This document shows, piece by piece, positions 27,345 through 37,150 of a DNA stretch of 64,000 nt. The DNA lies in assembly GCF_005952805.1 (NCBI RefSeq), contig NZ_CP040709.1, positions 2,542,001 to 2,606,000 of the forward strand, in the 5' to 3' direction. The notes below the pieces were generated by a model, which saw only the letters and a program-made list of their open reading frames with translations, was not told the origin of the DNA and ran no database searches. The position numbers were made by a program, and so were the translations under genes. The DNA comes from Inhella inkyongensis. Lineage in GTDB: Bacteria; Pseudomonadota; Gammaproteobacteria; Burkholderiales; Burkholderiaceae_C. Position 1 is the first letter of the stretch; the number at the start of each line of letters is the position of its first letter.

Positions 27345-27786
27345 CCCCAGTCGATCCAAACCCGCCGGCGCCGCGCGTGCTGGCGTGGAACTCGTCCACC
27401 ACCTCAAAGCCCACCTGCAGCACCGGCACGATGACGAGCTGGGCGAGTCGGTCCAGCGGCTGGATGGTGAAAGCCTGTGTGCCCCGGTTCCAGCAACTCA
27501 CCATCAGCGGGCCCTGGTAGTCGGAGTCGATCAGGCCCACCAGATTGCCCAGCACGATGCCGTGCTTATGGCCCAAACCCGAACGCGGCAGGATGATGGC
27601 CGCCAGGCCAGGGTCGCCCAGATGGATGGCGATGCCGGTGGGGATCAGCTCGGTCTGACCAGGCTGGAGCGTCAGCGGCTCCTGCAAGGCGGCGCGCAGG
27701 TCCAGGCCGGCGCTACCCGGCGTGGCGTAGGCGGGCAATTGCTCGGCCAGACGGGGGTCCAGCACTTTGAGTTGAACTTGGTGCAT
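27337..27786 (-). CDS. dut: dUTP diphosphatase
   Basis: Dut hydrolyses dUTP to dUMP, keeping uracil out of DNA and feeding dTMP synthesis. The 149-residue trimeric-type enzyme has all five motifs: [42 protein letters not shown] and the C-terminal [10 protein letters not shown] lid. The ATG overlaps the stop of coaBC, and the coaBC-dut order is a common and conserved gene pair. Confidence 0.96.
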   Translation of the reverse strand: MHQVQLKVLDPRLAEQLPAYATPGSAGLDLRAALQEPLTLQPGQTELIPTGIAIHLGDPGLAAIILPRSGLGHKHGIVLGNLVGLIDSDYQGPLMVSCWNRGTQAFTIQPLDRLAQLVIVPVLQVGFEVVDEFHASTRGAGGFGSTGAS

Positions 27787-29003
27787 CAGGCTTGGCGCGC
27801 ATTCAGGCGACGCGCGATTTCTTCGATGAGTTGGGCGGCCAAGGCCGTCTTGGAGGCGCGCGGCAGCTCGCGCGCGCCTTCGGCATCCACCAGCAGCAGC
27901 GCGTTGTCGTCCTGACCAAAGGTGGCCGGGCCCAGATTGGCCACGATCAGCGGCACGCCCTTGCGCGCACGCTTGGCCTGGGCATGTTCCAGCAGCTTTT
28001 CGCTCTCGGCCGCAAAGCCCACGCAATAGGGAGCATCGGGGCGCGCCGCCACGGTGGCCAGGATGTCGGGGTTTTCGGAGAAGGCGAGCGTCGGCGTGGT
28101 GCCGCTTCCGTCCTTCTTGATCTTGTGCTCGGCACACACAGCCGGTCGCCAGTCGGCCACGGCCGCGGTGGCGATGAAGAGGGTCTGACCGGGCAGCGCC
28201 GCCAGCACCGCATCCCGCATCTGTAGGGCCGACTGCACATCGATGCGCCGCACCCCAGCCGGCGTGGGCAAATGCACCGGCCCAGCCACCAGCGTCACCT
28301 CGGCGCCAGCGCGCTGCGCCGCCTGGGCAATGGCAAAGCCCATCTTGCCGCTGCTGCGGTTGGTGATGCCGCGCACCGGGTCGATGGCCTCGAAGGTCGG
28401 GCCGGCGGTGATCAGCACGCGCTGCCCGGCCAGACGCTTGGGCGTGAAATGCGCAACCAGGGCCTCGAACAGTTCGTCGGCCTCCAGCATGCGCCCGTCG
28501 CCAAACTCGCCGCAGGCCTGCTCGCCGTGGCCCACGCCCAGCACGTCAGCACCATCGGATTGCAAGAGCAAGAGATTGCGCTGCGTGGCCGGATGCGACC
28601 ACATCTCGCGGTTCATGGCCGGGGCGATCAAGAGTGGGCAGCGTTCCCGGGGGCGCGCCAGGGCCGTGAGGCTGACGATTTCATCCGCCCTGCCCTGCAC
28701 CAGCTTGGCCATCATGTCGGCGCTGGCCGGGGCCAGCAGCATCACCTCGGCCCAGCGTCCGGCGTTGATGTGATGCATGTTGTTGGGCGCCGCAGCGTCC
28801 CATTGATCGAGCAACACGGCGCGGCCAGAGAGCGCCTGCAGGGTCACCGGGGTGATGAACTGCGTGGCCGCCTCGCTCATCATCACCTGCACTTCGGCGC
28901 CGGCCTTGACCAACAGCCGGGTGAGCTCAGCAATCTTGTAGCCGGCGATGCCGCCGGACAGGGCCAGCAGCACGCGGCGGCCGGCCAGAATCGAATCAGT
29001 CAT
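27786..29003 (-). CDS. coaBC: Bifunctional phosphopantothenoylcysteine decarboxylase/phosphopantothenate-cysteine ligase
   Basis: CoaBC performs two steps of coenzyme A synthesis. The N-terminal flavoprotein domain (1-190) has the GGIAGYK start, the catalytic histidine in [13 protein letters not shown], the PAMNREMW clamp and the cysteine in [13 protein letters not shown]. The C-terminal ligase domain (190-405) begins [21 protein letters not shown] and includes the dimer and CTP-binding [10 protein letters not shown] motif. The length of 405 residues is normal. It precedes dut with a one-base overlap. Confidence 0.96.
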   Translation of the reverse strand: MTDSILAGRRVLLALSGGIAGYKIAELTRLLVKAGAEVQVMMSEAATQFITPVTLQALSGRAVLLDQWDAAAPNNMHHINAGRWAEVMLLAPASADMMAKLVQGRADEIVSLTALARPRERCPLLIAPAMNREMWSHPATQRNLLLLQSDGADVLGVGHGEQACGEFGDGRMLEADELFEALVAHFTPKRLAGQRVLITAGPTFEAIDPVRGITNRSSGKMGFAIAQAAQRAGAEVTLVAGPVHLPTPAGVRRIDVQSALQMRDAVLAALPGQTLFIATAAVADWRPAVCAEHKIKKDGSGTTPTLAFSENPDILATVAARPDAPYCVGFAAESEKLLEHAQAKRARKGVPLIVANLGPATFGQDDNALLLVDAEGARELPRASKTALAAQLIEEIARRLNARQA

Positions 29004-29026
29004 GCGCCCACTCTAATGCGCCCACA

Positions 29027-29422
29027 CTACACAGCACCCGACGCCGTGGCCGGCCGGGGGCTGGTCCGGCGAATCAAGCTCCACAAGGCGCTCAGCCCCA
29101 AGCCCACCAGCAGCAGCAGGAAGAGGCCGCCACCCCATAGCAGGCCCAGGCCCCAGTTCAGCCAGCCCTCGGGCACCTGGGCCCAGGCGCGCTGAAGCTC
29201 GGGGCCGATCTCGGCCAGCACCTCCAGCAGATCGCGCAGCACATCCAGGCCGATCCAGTCGGCCAGCCAGCGCGGCAACTCGATCGTGGGCAAGTGGGCG
29301 GCCCAATCCTCGCCGGCCGCCCAGCCCGGCCAATGCAGCAGCCGATACAAGCCCCAGCAGGCCAGGCTCCAGAAACCCATCAAACCGCTCATGAAGAGCC
29401 AGATCAGCAGATGGGCCAGCAT
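29027..29422 (-). CDS. Hypothetical membrane protein (131 aa)
   Basis: Two hydrophobic regions frame a polar middle: about 3-30 (LAHLLIWLFMSGLMGFWSLA) and about 90-118. The middle segment is amphipathic and acidic (LEVLAEIGPELQRAW). I cannot name the family. It lies between trmB and coaBC on the same strand, three bases after the trmB stop, so it is probably in the same transcript. The start MLAHLL is preferred because an upstream in-frame start would fall inside trmB. Confidence 0.75.
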   Translation of the reverse strand: MLAHLLIWLFMSGLMGFWSLACWGLYRLLHWPGWAAGEDWAAHLPTIELPRWLADWIGLDVLRDLLEVLAEIGPELQRAWAQVPEGWLNWGLGLLWGGGLFLLLLVGLGLSALWSLIRRTSPRPATASGAV

Positions 29423-29424
29423 GT

Positions 29425-30150
29425 TCAGACCTTTTCGAACACCAAATCCCAAACGCCGTGACCCAGGCGCAGTCCTCGGGCCTCGAACTTGGTCAGCGGG
29501 CGGTAATCGGGCTTCTCGGCATAGCCGGGGAAGCGGTTCTTCAGGCCGCCTTCAGCGCTCAACACCTCCAGCATCTGCTGGGCATAGGGCTCCCAGTCCG
29601 TAGCGGCGTGAAAGTAAGCGCCCGGGGCCAGGTACTGCAGCAGGTCCTTGATGAAGGCCGGCTGCACCAGGCGGCGCTTGTGGTGGCGCTTCTTGTGCCA
29701 GGGGTCGGGGAAGAACAGATGCACGCCGGCCAGGCTGGCCTTGGGAATCATCCGCTCCAGCACCTCGACGGCATCGTGCTGGACGATGCGCAAGTTCGTG
29801 AGCTGACCTTCGTCGATGCGCTGCAAGAGCGCCCCCACGCCGGCCTCGTGCACCTCGCAGCCGATGAAGTCGATGTGCGGCAGGGTGGCAGCGATCTTGG
29901 CCGTGGCGTCGCCCATGCCAAAGCCAATCTCCAGCACGCGCGGCGCCTGGCGGCCAAACACGCCATCCCAATCCGTGGCCAAACCCGGCGCCTGCTCGGC
30001 ATAGGGCAGCATGTATTTGGGCGCCAACTCCTGCAGCGCCTTGATCTGGCCCGTGCCCATGCGGCCGCCGCGCTTCACAAAGCTCTTGACGCGGCGCGCA
30101 TGCACCGGTGTTGCGGCCTGATCCTCGGCCGGGCAGTCTTGCTCGTCCAT
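29425..30150 (-). CDS. trmB: tRNA (guanine(46)-N7)-methyltransferase
   Basis: TrmB forms m7G46 in tRNA. The 241-residue protein has the SAM motif [11 protein letters not shown] (about 70-80), a strand ending [12 protein letters not shown], the family signature [16 protein letters not shown] (about 143-158) and the C-terminal [17 protein letters not shown]. The ATG at 30150 has AAGG eight bases upstream, better than the ATG two codons before it. It follows deoA by about ten bases. Confidence 0.95.
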   Translation of the reverse strand: MDEQDCPAEDQAATPVHARRVKSFVKRGGRMGTGQIKALQELAPKYMLPYAEQAPGLATDWDGVFGRQAPRVLEIGFGMGDATAKIAATLPHIDFIGCEVHEAGVGALLQRIDEGQLTNLRIVQHDAVEVLERMIPKASLAGVHLFFPDPWHKKRHHKRRLVQPAFIKDLLQYLAPGAYFHAATDWEPYAQQMLEVLSAEGGLKNRFPGYAEKPDYRPLTKFEARGLRLGHGVWDLVFEKV

Positions 30151-30160
30151 GCCCATGGCC

Positions 30161-31471
30161 TTAACCCACGACCTCGGCAATCAGCGGCGTGGGCGTGACC
30201 GCCTGCTCACTGATGCGGCAGGCAGCCTGGTAGGCCGCCACGGCGCGATCGGCCGCTGCCTCGTCGGCCGCGTGCACAAAGGCCAGGGGCTCGCCGGCCT
30301 GCACCGCACGTCCCAGGGGGCGCACGGCGCTGAAGCCCACGCGGGTGTCGATCTTGTCGGCGGCCACGCGACGGCCACCGCCCAGTTCGATCACGGCAAT
30401 GCCGATGGCGCGGGTGTCCTGCGCCGTCAGCACGCCGCTATGCAGCGCCGGCACGGCGCGCTTCACCGGGGCCAGCTGCAGATGGTGCTCAGGGCGCTCC
30501 ATCAGGTCGGCAGGGCCGCCCAGGGCCGCCACCATCTGGCCGAATCGCTCGGCGGCCGCGCCGCTGTCCAGCGCCGCCTGCAGCTTGATGCGGGCCGCCT
30601 GCTCGTCGGCCGCCAGGCCGCCCAGTATCAGCATCTGCGAGCACAGGGCCAGGGTGATCTCGTGCTGGCGCGGCTCCACATCCTGACCGCGCAGGTAGTT
30701 GATGGCCTCCAGCACCTCCAGCGCATTGCCGGCCGTCAGACCCAGCACCTGGTTCATGTCGGTGATGAGGGCCCGGGTCTTCATGCCCGCGCCATTACCC
30801 ACGGCCACGATGCTGTCGGCCAGCTCGCGCGCCATTTGGGGCGTGTCAGCAAAGGCGCCGCTGCCCACTTTCACATCCATCACCAGGGCCTGCAGGCCAG
30901 CGGCCAGCTTCTTACTGAGAATGGAGGCGGTGATCAGGGGCACGGATTCGACCGTGGCCGTGACGTCGCGGGTGGCGTAGAAGCGCTTGTCGGCCGGGGC
31001 CAGATCGGCCGTCTGGCCGATGATGGCGCAGCCCAGACGGCGCACCTCGCGGTCAAAGTGCGCGAAATCCGGCGCCGTGTTGTAGCCGGGAATGGCCTCC
31101 AGCTTGTCCACCGTGCCGCCGGTGTGCCCCAGGCCGCGCCCGGCAATCATGGGCACATAGCCGCCGCAGGCCGCCACCATGGGGGCCAACATCAGGCTGA
31201 TCTTGTCGCCCACGCCGCCCGTGGAATGCTTGTCCACCACCGGGCCCGGCATGTCGGGCCAGTGCATCACGCGGCCGGAGTCGCGCATCGCGCGCGTCAG
31301 CGCCACGGCCTCGTCGCGGCCCATGCCGCGCAGGAACACCGCCATGCCCAGCGCGGCCACCTGGCCCTCGCTCCAGCTGTGGTCGGTGATGCCCTGCACA
31401 AAGGCCTGGATCTGCGCGGTGGACAGCACGCCGCCATTGCGCTTGGTGCGGATGATTTCTTGGGCCAGCAT
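30161..31471 (-). CDS. deoA: Thymidine phosphorylase
   Basis: DeoA converts thymidine or deoxyuridine and phosphate to the base and deoxyribose 1-phosphate. The 436-residue enzyme carries the signature [16 protein letters not shown] with phosphate-binding Lys/Ser/Thr, then [20 protein letters not shown], and the C-terminal alpha/beta domain ([15 protein letters not shown]). It is the last pathway gene of the nucleoside operon. The start [14 protein letters not shown] places the family N-terminus correctly. Confidence 0.95.
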   Translation of the reverse strand: MLAQEIIRTKRNGGVLSTAQIQAFVQGITDHSWSEGQVAALGMAVFLRGMGRDEAVALTRAMRDSGRVMHWPDMPGPVVDKHSTGGVGDKISLMLAPMVAACGGYVPMIAGRGLGHTGGTVDKLEAIPGYNTAPDFAHFDREVRRLGCAIIGQTADLAPADKRFYATRDVTATVESVPLITASILSKKLAAGLQALVMDVKVGSGAFADTPQMARELADSIVAVGNGAGMKTRALITDMNQVLGLTAGNALEVLEAINYLRGQDVEPRQHEITLALCSQMLILGGLAADEQAARIKLQAALDSGAAAERFGQMVAALGGPADLMERPEHHLQLAPVKRAVPALHSGVLTAQDTRAIGIAVIELGGGRRVAADKIDTRVGFSAVRPLGRAVQAGEPLAFVHAADEAAADRAVAAYQAACRISEQAVTPTPLIAEVVG

Positions 31472-31472
31472 C

Positions 31473-32243
31473 TCAGTAGGCTCCCTGCGCGGCGGTGTTG
31501 GCCTTGCCATCGAGCACGGCCAGGATGTCGTCCAGCAGACCCGAGGCGCCAAAACGCAAGCGCTGCGGGTTCAGGGCTGCCTCACCCAGCTTCTCAGCGG
31601 TGGCCGTCACATAGTCCTGCCCCTGGACCACGGTGCGGATGCCGCCCGAGGCCTTGAAGCCGGCCGCCGACAAGCCGCTGTGGGCGATCTCATCGAGCAT
31701 GGCGCGCGCGGCCTCCAGCGTGGCCGAGACCGGGGTCTTGCCGGTGCTGGTCTTGATGAAGTCGGCGCCGGCACTCAATGCCAGCTGGGTGGCGCGGCGG
31801 ATGTGAGCTTCTTCCTTCAGCTCACCCGATTCGATGATCACCTTGAGCGTAAGCGGGCGGCTGGCATGGCGCACCTCGGCCAGGAATTCGGCCACCTCCT
31901 GGGTCTGCCCGGCCAGCAGGGCCTTATAGGGCAGCACCACGTCGATTTCCTGCGCGCCAGCCTGGGCGATGGATTCGATATCGGCCACCGCACGCGCCAC
32001 ATCCAGGGCGCCGTCGGGGAAATTGGCCACCGCGGCCACGCGGATTTCCGCCGGCAGCGCTGCACGCGCCTGTGCCACAAAACGCGGCCACACGCACACG
32101 GCCGCCACCGGGCCATGGGCGGTCTGCGCCTTGGCACAGAGCGCGGCGATGGTCTCGGGCGTGTCGCCGTCGTTCAGGCTGGTCAGGTCCAGGCAGCGCA
32201 GCAGGGTGCGCGCTGTGTCCGTTGGGTTCACAACCGAATTCAT
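31473..32243 (-). CDS. deoC: Deoxyribose-phosphate aldolase
   Basis: DeoC splits deoxyribose 5-phosphate into glyceraldehyde 3-phosphate and acetaldehyde. The 256-residue TIM barrel has the N-terminal LDLTSLNDGDT segment, the Schiff-base lysine in DFIKTSTGK and the proton-relay lysine in GFKASGGIRT. The end is followed one base later by deoA. Its ATG overlaps the stop of the nucleoside phosphorylase gene. Confidence 0.95.
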   Translation of the reverse strand: MNSVVNPTDTARTLLRCLDLTSLNDGDTPETIAALCAKAQTAHGPVAAVCVWPRFVAQARAALPAEIRVAAVANFPDGALDVARAVADIESIAQAGAQEIDVVLPYKALLAGQTQEVAEFLAEVRHASRPLTLKVIIESGELKEEAHIRRATQLALSAGADFIKTSTGKTPVSATLEAARAMLDEIAHSGLSAAGFKASGGIRTVVQGQDYVTATAEKLGEAALNPQRLRFGASGLLDDILAVLDGKANTAAQGAY

Positions 32244-33106
32244 CAAGCAGCCTTCAGCGATTCCAAGGCGGTCAGGCGGTCCAGCAGGGCCGAGAGGAAA
32301 CCGGCGGCGCGCTCGCCGCTGTCCTTGGCCTCGCGCAGAGTCAGTTCATGCGTCAGCGCCTCGGCCGAGAGACCAGCAGCCATATTGGTGATCAGGGCCA
32401 GGCCCATCACGCGCAGGCCGGCATGGCGGGCCAGGATGGTGTCTGGCACGGTGGACATGCCCACGGCGTCAGCGCCCCAGGCGGCAAACATGCGGATCTC
32501 GGCCGGGGTTTCAAACTGCGGGCCCAGGGCCCAGCAGTACACGCCCTCGCACAGGCGCTGGTCGATTTCCTTGGCCAGCTTGGCAGCAGTCTGGCGCAGT
32601 TCCAGGTCGTAGGCGCAGCTCATGTCCACAAAGCGGTGGCTGCCCTGCACGCCCACCAGGGGGCTGCGCTGCGGCGCGTTGATGTGATCGCTGATCAGCA
32701 TCAGGCTGCCCGGAGGCTGGTGCTGGCGCAGCGAGCCCGAGGCGTTGGTGGACAGCAGCACCTGCACGCCCCAGGCCTTCAAGCTGCGGATGGGCGCGGC
32801 CATGCCGGTGCAGTCGCCGCTCTCATAGGTGTGGGCACGGCCGCGCAGCATGGCCACGCGGGCGCCGCCGGCCGTGGTGCCCACCACCACCTCGTTCACA
32901 TGGCCCTCGACCTTGGGCAGGGGCCAGCCCGGCAGATCGGCATAGGAGATGCGCTGCACGTTCTGCAACTGATCGCTGGCACTGGACCAGCCCGAACCCA
33001 GCACCACGGCAATCGTCGGGGCATCACCAAAGGCGGCGCGCAGCTTGGCAGCCGCGGCTTCAACGGCGGCGGCCAGGGCGTCGCCCTGCAGATAGGGACT
33101 ATTCAT
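32243..33106 (-). CDS. Purine-nucleoside phosphorylase, trimeric (PNP/XapA-type)
   Basis: The 287-residue enzyme belongs to the low-molecular-mass trimeric PNP class rather than hexameric DeoD. It shows VVLGSGWSS for phosphate binding, RGRAHTYESGDC, LSTNASGSL, GPQFETPAEIRM and the base-contact NMAAGLSAEALTH. It should release guanine or hypoxanthine from (deoxy)ribonucleosides. It lies between cdd and deoC in the operon, supporting a catabolic role. Confidence 0.92.
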   Translation of the reverse strand: MNSPYLQGDALAAAVEAAAAKLRAAFGDAPTIAVVLGSGWSSASDQLQNVQRISYADLPGWPLPKVEGHVNEVVVGTTAGGARVAMLRGRAHTYESGDCTGMAAPIRSLKAWGVQVLLSTNASGSLRQHQPPGSLMLISDHINAPQRSPLVGVQGSHRFVDMSCAYDLELRQTAAKLAKEIDQRLCEGVYCWALGPQFETPAEIRMFAAWGADAVGMSTVPDTILARHAGLRVMGLALITNMAAGLSAEALTHELTLREAKDSGERAAGFLSALLDRLTALESLKAA

Positions 33107-33109
33107 TGC

Positions 33110-33526
33110 TTATCCTTTTGAAAGATGTTCCGGACCGAAAGACTGTGGGAACAGTTCTTCCAGGGTCCACTGCTGGGGCTGACCGTTTTCATTCACAGCC
33201 AACACCAGGAATTGATCGGGCTGCCCGAACTCGCGCAGCTTCTGGCGGCAACCGCCGCAGGGAGAAATCGGGTGCGGCCCCTCGCCCACCACCAACACGG
33301 CACGGGCCTTGCGCACCCCGGCCAGGACCATGGCGGAAAGTGCGCCGGCCTCGGCACAAACGCCCTCTGGGTAGGCGGCGTTCTCGACATTGCAGCCGCC
33401 AAAGATCCGGCCGTCCTCGCCCAGCACGGCGGCGCCGACGCGGTAGCTCGAGTACGGGGCATAGGCCGCTGCGCGCGCGGCGCGGGCCACGGCGAGCATC
33501 TCAGCCTGGAGAGCGGCCGAAAGCAT
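33110..33526 (-). CDS. cdd: Cytidine deaminase
   Basis: Cdd deaminates cytidine and deoxycytidine to uridine forms. The 138-residue homotetrameric-type enzyme shows the zinc site as C-A-E in PEGVCAEAGAL and P-C-G-G-C in SPCGGCRQKL, plus the substrate-binding YSSYRVGAA and NVENAAYP. Its ATG overlaps the stop of the upstream permease gene, so it is coupled to transport. Confidence 0.95.
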   Translation of the reverse strand: MLSAALQAEMLAVARAARAAAYAPYSSYRVGAAVLGEDGRIFGGCNVENAAYPEGVCAEAGALSAMVLAGVRKARAVLVVGEGPHPISPCGGCRQKLREFGQPDQFLVLAVNENGQPQQWTLEELFPQSFGPEHLSKG

Positions 33527-34500
33527 CAACGCTCTTTCAGATACGGCCGGCCCAGCGCCTTGGGCGCAATCGCCTGCCCGATGAAGCCCGCCAGCAGCAC
33601 CACGGTCAAGAGATAGGGCAAGGCCTGGATGGCCTGCACTGGGATCTCGCCGATGCCGGGCAGGCTCACGCCTTGCAGCTGGATGGCCATGGCGTCCAGG
33701 AAGCCAAACAGCAAGCAGGCGGCCAGCGTGGGCAGCGGGCGCCAGCGACCGAAGATCATGGCGGCCAGCGCGATGTAGCCCCGGCCGGCCGTCATGTTCG
33801 GGCTGAAGCTGGCGTTCTGCGCCATGGAGAGATAGGCACCCGCCAGGCCGACGAGCACTGCGCCCATCAAGAGCGCCCCGTAACGCAGCGCCGGCACCGA
33901 GACGCCGGCGGCATCCACCATGGCCGGGTTTTCGCCCACGGCGCGCAATCTCAACCCCAGACGCGTGCGCTCCAGCAGGAACCACACGCCCAGTACGGCG
34001 GCGAAGGCCATGTAGACCAGCAGGTTGTGGCTGAACAGTCCGTGACCCAGCAGCGCACCCAGAAAGCCGCCGTGCGCCTGCGCCGCCGCACTGGGCTCGG
34101 CCAGACCGGGGGACAATGCTGTGATGCGAAGCTCCGCGGGCAATGTGGGGGTCTGTCCGCCGGTGTTGAACCAGGCGATGCCCAGCACCACGGTCAGGCC
34201 CGCCGCCACCATGTTCAGCGCCACGCCGGACACCACCTGGTCGCCCCGGTGGCTGATGCAGGCAAAGCCATGGATCAGGGCCATCGCGGCGGCCACGCCA
34301 ACGGCGGCCACCAGGCCCCAGGCGATGGACTGCGTGGCGGCGGTGGCCGCAGCCGCCGCAAAGGCCGCCGCCAGCATCTTGCCCTCCAACCCCAGGTCCA
34401 CGACGCCGCTGCGCTCACTCAGAAGGCCCGCCAGCGCCACCAGCAACAAGGGAGCGGTCAGGCGCAGAGTGGAACCCAGCACCGAGCCGATCATGACCAT
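33526..34500 (-). CDS. ABC transporter permease, nucleoside uptake (BMP-linked, NupQ/YufQ-like)
   Basis: This 324-residue inner-membrane protein belongs to the branched-chain-type permease family used with BMP binding proteins. About eight to ten hydrophobic segments are visible, with the typical SGVVDLGLEGKMLAAAF near the N-terminus and RAVGENPAMVDAAGVSV before the EAA-like coupling region. The N-terminus is ambiguous: ATG at 34500, ATG at 34494 or GTG at 34509. It forms a heterodimeric pore with the adjacent permease. Confidence 0.92.
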   Translation of the reverse strand: MVMIGSVLGSTLRLTAPLLLVALAGLLSERSGVVDLGLEGKMLAAAFAAAAATAATQSIAWGLVAAVGVAAAMALIHGFACISHRGDQVVSGVALNMVAAGLTVVLGIAWFNTGGQTPTLPAELRITALSPGLAEPSAAAQAHGGFLGALLGHGLFSHNLLVYMAFAAVLGVWFLLERTRLGLRLRAVGENPAMVDAAGVSVPALRYGALLMGAVLVGLAGAYLSMAQNASFSPNMTAGRGYIALAAMIFGRWRPLPTLAACLLFGFLDAMAIQLQGVSLPGIGEIPVQAIQALPYLLTVVLLAGFIGQAIAPKALGRPYLKER

Positions 34501-34501
34501 T

Positions 34502-35614
34502 TCATCCACGGCCGGCTCCCTTGAAGAGTGAATACAGCTTGGCAAACAAAGGCGCGCTGACCATGGCCATGGCGCCGGCAAACAACACGATCAGGCCTTG
34601 CACCGTCACCACCATCTCGCGCGAGAAACCTGGCAACTCGAAAGCCACCTCGACGCCGCCCTGGTAGAGCACGCCGAAGAGCAGCGACGCCAGCACGATG
34701 CCCACGGGGTGGTTGCGCCCCATCAGGCTCACCGCGATGCCGGTGAAGCCGGCGCCGGCCACAAAGTCCAGGGTCAGCTTGCCCTGCACGCCCGAGAGTT
34801 CGTTCACCGCCACCATGCCGGCCAGGGCACCCGAGAGGGCCATGGCCACCAACACCTGGGCGCGCGGGTTCAAGCCGGCGTACTGCGCAGCGCGCGGTGC
34901 GCTGCCCACCGCGCGCAGGGCATAACCGGCCCGCGTGCGCCACAGGAACCAAGCCACGAACACACAAGCAGCCAGCGCCAGCAGGGCCGCCGCGTTCAGC
35001 GGCGAGCTGGGCAACTCCAGGCCGAAGCGCGCGGCCAGCTCGTGCACGGCGGGGAGCTTGGCAGCCTCGGGGAACGGTTCGGACTCGATCACCATCGAAC
35101 CCCCGCCCACACGCAGCGCGTTCACCAGCAGGTAGACGTTGAGCGTGGCGGCCAGGAAATTGAACATGATCGTCGTGATGACGATGTGGCTGCCGCGCCA
35201 GGCCTGCAGATAGCCCGGCACCAGGCCCCAGACCGCGCCAAACAAGGCCGCCGCGCCCACCACCAGCGGCAGCAAGGCCCAGGCCGGCAGGCCGGGCGCA
35301 AGGTAGAGCGCCGCCAGCGCCAAGCCCAGGCCGGCGAAGGTGGCCTGACCCTCGGCCCCGATGTTGAAGAGACCGCAATGGATGGCCACCGCCACCGCCA
35401 GGCCGGTGAAGATGAAATTGGTAGCGTAGTAGAGCGTATAGCCCAGGCCGCGCGGGCTGCCCAGGGCGCCGTTGACCAGCACCTCAAAAGCCTGCACCGG
35501 GCTGTGGCCGATCAGCTTGACCACCAGGGCCGCGACCACCAGGGCCACCGCCAAATTCCAAAGGGGAAGAATGCCGAGCTCGATCCAGCGCGGCAGGGCC
35601 AAAGCATTACTCAT
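34502..35614 (-). CDS. ABC transporter permease, nucleoside uptake (BMP-linked, NupP/YufP-like)
   Basis: The 370-residue partner permease has a longer N-terminal region with a first membrane helix, then family segments GLFNIGAEGQATFAGLG and RAVGSAPRAAQYAGLNPRAQV. The order ATPase, large permease, small permease after a BMP lipoprotein-like binding protein is the standard arrangement of guanosine/nucleoside importers. Its ATG overlaps the stop of the ATPase gene; an in-frame TTG one codon earlier is possible. Confidence 0.92.
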   Translation of the reverse strand: MSNALALPRWIELGILPLWNLAVALVVAALVVKLIGHSPVQAFEVLVNGALGSPRGLGYTLYYATNFIFTGLAVAVAIHCGLFNIGAEGQATFAGLGLALAALYLAPGLPAWALLPLVVGAAALFGAVWGLVPGYLQAWRGSHIVITTIMFNFLAATLNVYLLVNALRVGGGSMVIESEPFPEAAKLPAVHELAARFGLELPSSPLNAAALLALAACVFVAWFLWRTRAGYALRAVGSAPRAAQYAGLNPRAQVLVAMALSGALAGMVAVNELSGVQGKLTLDFVAGAGFTGIAVSLMGRNHPVGIVLASLLFGVLYQGGVEVAFELPGFSREMVVTVQGLIVLFAGAMAMVSAPLFAKLYSLFKGAGRG

Positions 35615-37143
35615 CAAGCGGCTTCCGGTTGGGCCGCCATCAACAGGCCCAGCTTGCGTTCATCACAGTCGTCAATCGCCAGTTCGCCGGTGATGCGACC
35701 AGCGTTCATCACCAGCACACGGTCGGCCAAGGCCAGGATCTCATCGAGTTCGCTCGACACCACCAGCACCGCACAACCGGCATCGCGCAGGGCGCGCAAC
35801 TGGTTGTGGATGAATTCGATGGCGCCAATGTCCACGCCGCGCGTGGGCTGGCCCACCAGCAACACCTTGGGCGACTCGCCAATCTCGCGCGCCAGGATCA
35901 GCTTTTGCTGATTGCCGCCGCTGAACTTGCTCGACCCGAGTTCGGCATTGCGCGGGCGCACATCAAAGCGCTCCATCATGGCGCTCGTTGCGGCCTTGAG
36001 CACCTTGCCGTTCAGACCCAACAGGCCCTTGCGGTATTTGGGCAGGTCCTGGAAGCCCAGGCCCGCGCTCTCCCAGGCTGGAAAGCCCATCACCAGGCCG
36101 CAGGCGTGGCGGTCTTCAGGCACATGGCCCAGGCCCAAGGCGCGAGCGCGCTTGGGGTTCAGCCAGTTCGCTGCATCAAAGCGTGCGTCACCCAGGCTCA
36201 TTTGCCCGGCATCCGGGCGGGCCAAGCCCGAGAGCAACTCCAACAGCTCGCTTTGCCCGTTGCCCGAGACGCCAGCCACGCCGACGATTTCGCCGGGGCG
36301 CAAGGCCAGCGACACATTCCGCAGCAGCGGCACACCCTGCGCACTGCGCAGGTTCAGGTTTGACACGGCCAGCAGCGGCGCGGCGTCAGGCTGGTGCGCG
36401 GGCGAGCCGTCGCGGCCCAGCACCACCTTGCGGCCAACCATGGCCTCTGCCAGCTGGGCCTCGTCGGTCTCGGCGGTCTTGCAGCGATGCACCACACGGC
36501 CGGCGCGCATCACGGTGATGGCGTCCGAGAGTGCCATCACTTCCTTGAGTTTGTGGGTGATCAGGATCAGGGTGGTGCCGCGCGCCCGCAAGCCCCGCAG
36601 CACCTCGAACAATGCCTGCGTCTCCTGCGGAGTCAGCACCGCCGTGGGCTCGTCCAGGATCAGGAACTTTGCACCGCGATAGAGCGCCTTCAAGATCTCC
36701 AGGCGCTGCAACTCGCCCACCGGCAGGCTGTCAACTCGAGCGTCCAGGTTCACCTGCAGTCCGGTCTCGCGCATCAGCTGTTCCAGCCCGGCGCGCACTT
36801 GGGCCTGAGCCTTGGGCAGATAGCCATGGGGCTCGGCCCCCAGCAGCACATTGTCGAGCGCAGTCAGCGTATCGACCAACATGAAGTGCTGGTGCACCAT
36901 GCCGATGCCCATCGCAATGGCTTCGTGCGAGTTGCGGATCTGCACCGCCCGTCCATCGACCTCGATGGTGCCCGCATCGGCTTGGTAATAGCCGTAGAGG
37001 ATGGCCATCAGCGTGGACTTGCCCGCGCCGTTCTCCCCGATCAGCGCATGCACCGTGCCGGCCTCAACCGTCAGGTCGACGCCGTCATTGGCCTGCACCG
37101 CACCGAAGCGCTTCTTGATGCCCCGCAGGGCCACAGCCGACAT
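35614..37143 (-). CDS. ABC transporter ATP-binding protein with two ATPase domains, nucleoside uptake
   Basis: The 509-residue cytoplasmic protein has tandem ABC domains as in sugar and nucleoside importers. Domain 1 (about 1-240) has a full Walker A GENGAGKST, a variant signature LPVGELQRLEI and Walker B FLILDEPTAVL. Domain 2 (about 255-505) has a degenerate Walker A GVSGNGQSE, the signature FSGGNQQKL and LLVGQPTRGVD. This asymmetry, with one canonical and one degenerate Walker A, is normal for the family. Confidence 0.94.
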   Translation of the reverse strand: MSAVALRGIKKRFGAVQANDGVDLTVEAGTVHALIGENGAGKSTLMAILYGYYQADAGTIEVDGRAVQIRNSHEAIAMGIGMVHQHFMLVDTLTALDNVLLGAEPHGYLPKAQAQVRAGLEQLMRETGLQVNLDARVDSLPVGELQRLEILKALYRGAKFLILDEPTAVLTPQETQALFEVLRGLRARGTTLILITHKLKEVMALSDAITVMRAGRVVHRCKTAETDEAQLAEAMVGRKVVLGRDGSPAHQPDAAPLLAVSNLNLRSAQGVPLLRNVSLALRPGEIVGVAGVSGNGQSELLELLSGLARPDAGQMSLGDARFDAANWLNPKRARALGLGHVPEDRHACGLVMGFPAWESAGLGFQDLPKYRKGLLGLNGKVLKAATSAMMERFDVRPRNAELGSSKFSGGNQQKLILAREIGESPKVLLVGQPTRGVDIGAIEFIHNQLRALRDAGCAVLVVSSELDEILALADRVLVMNAGRITGELAIDDCDERKLGLLMAAQPEAA

Positions 37144-37150
37144 AGGCGCC

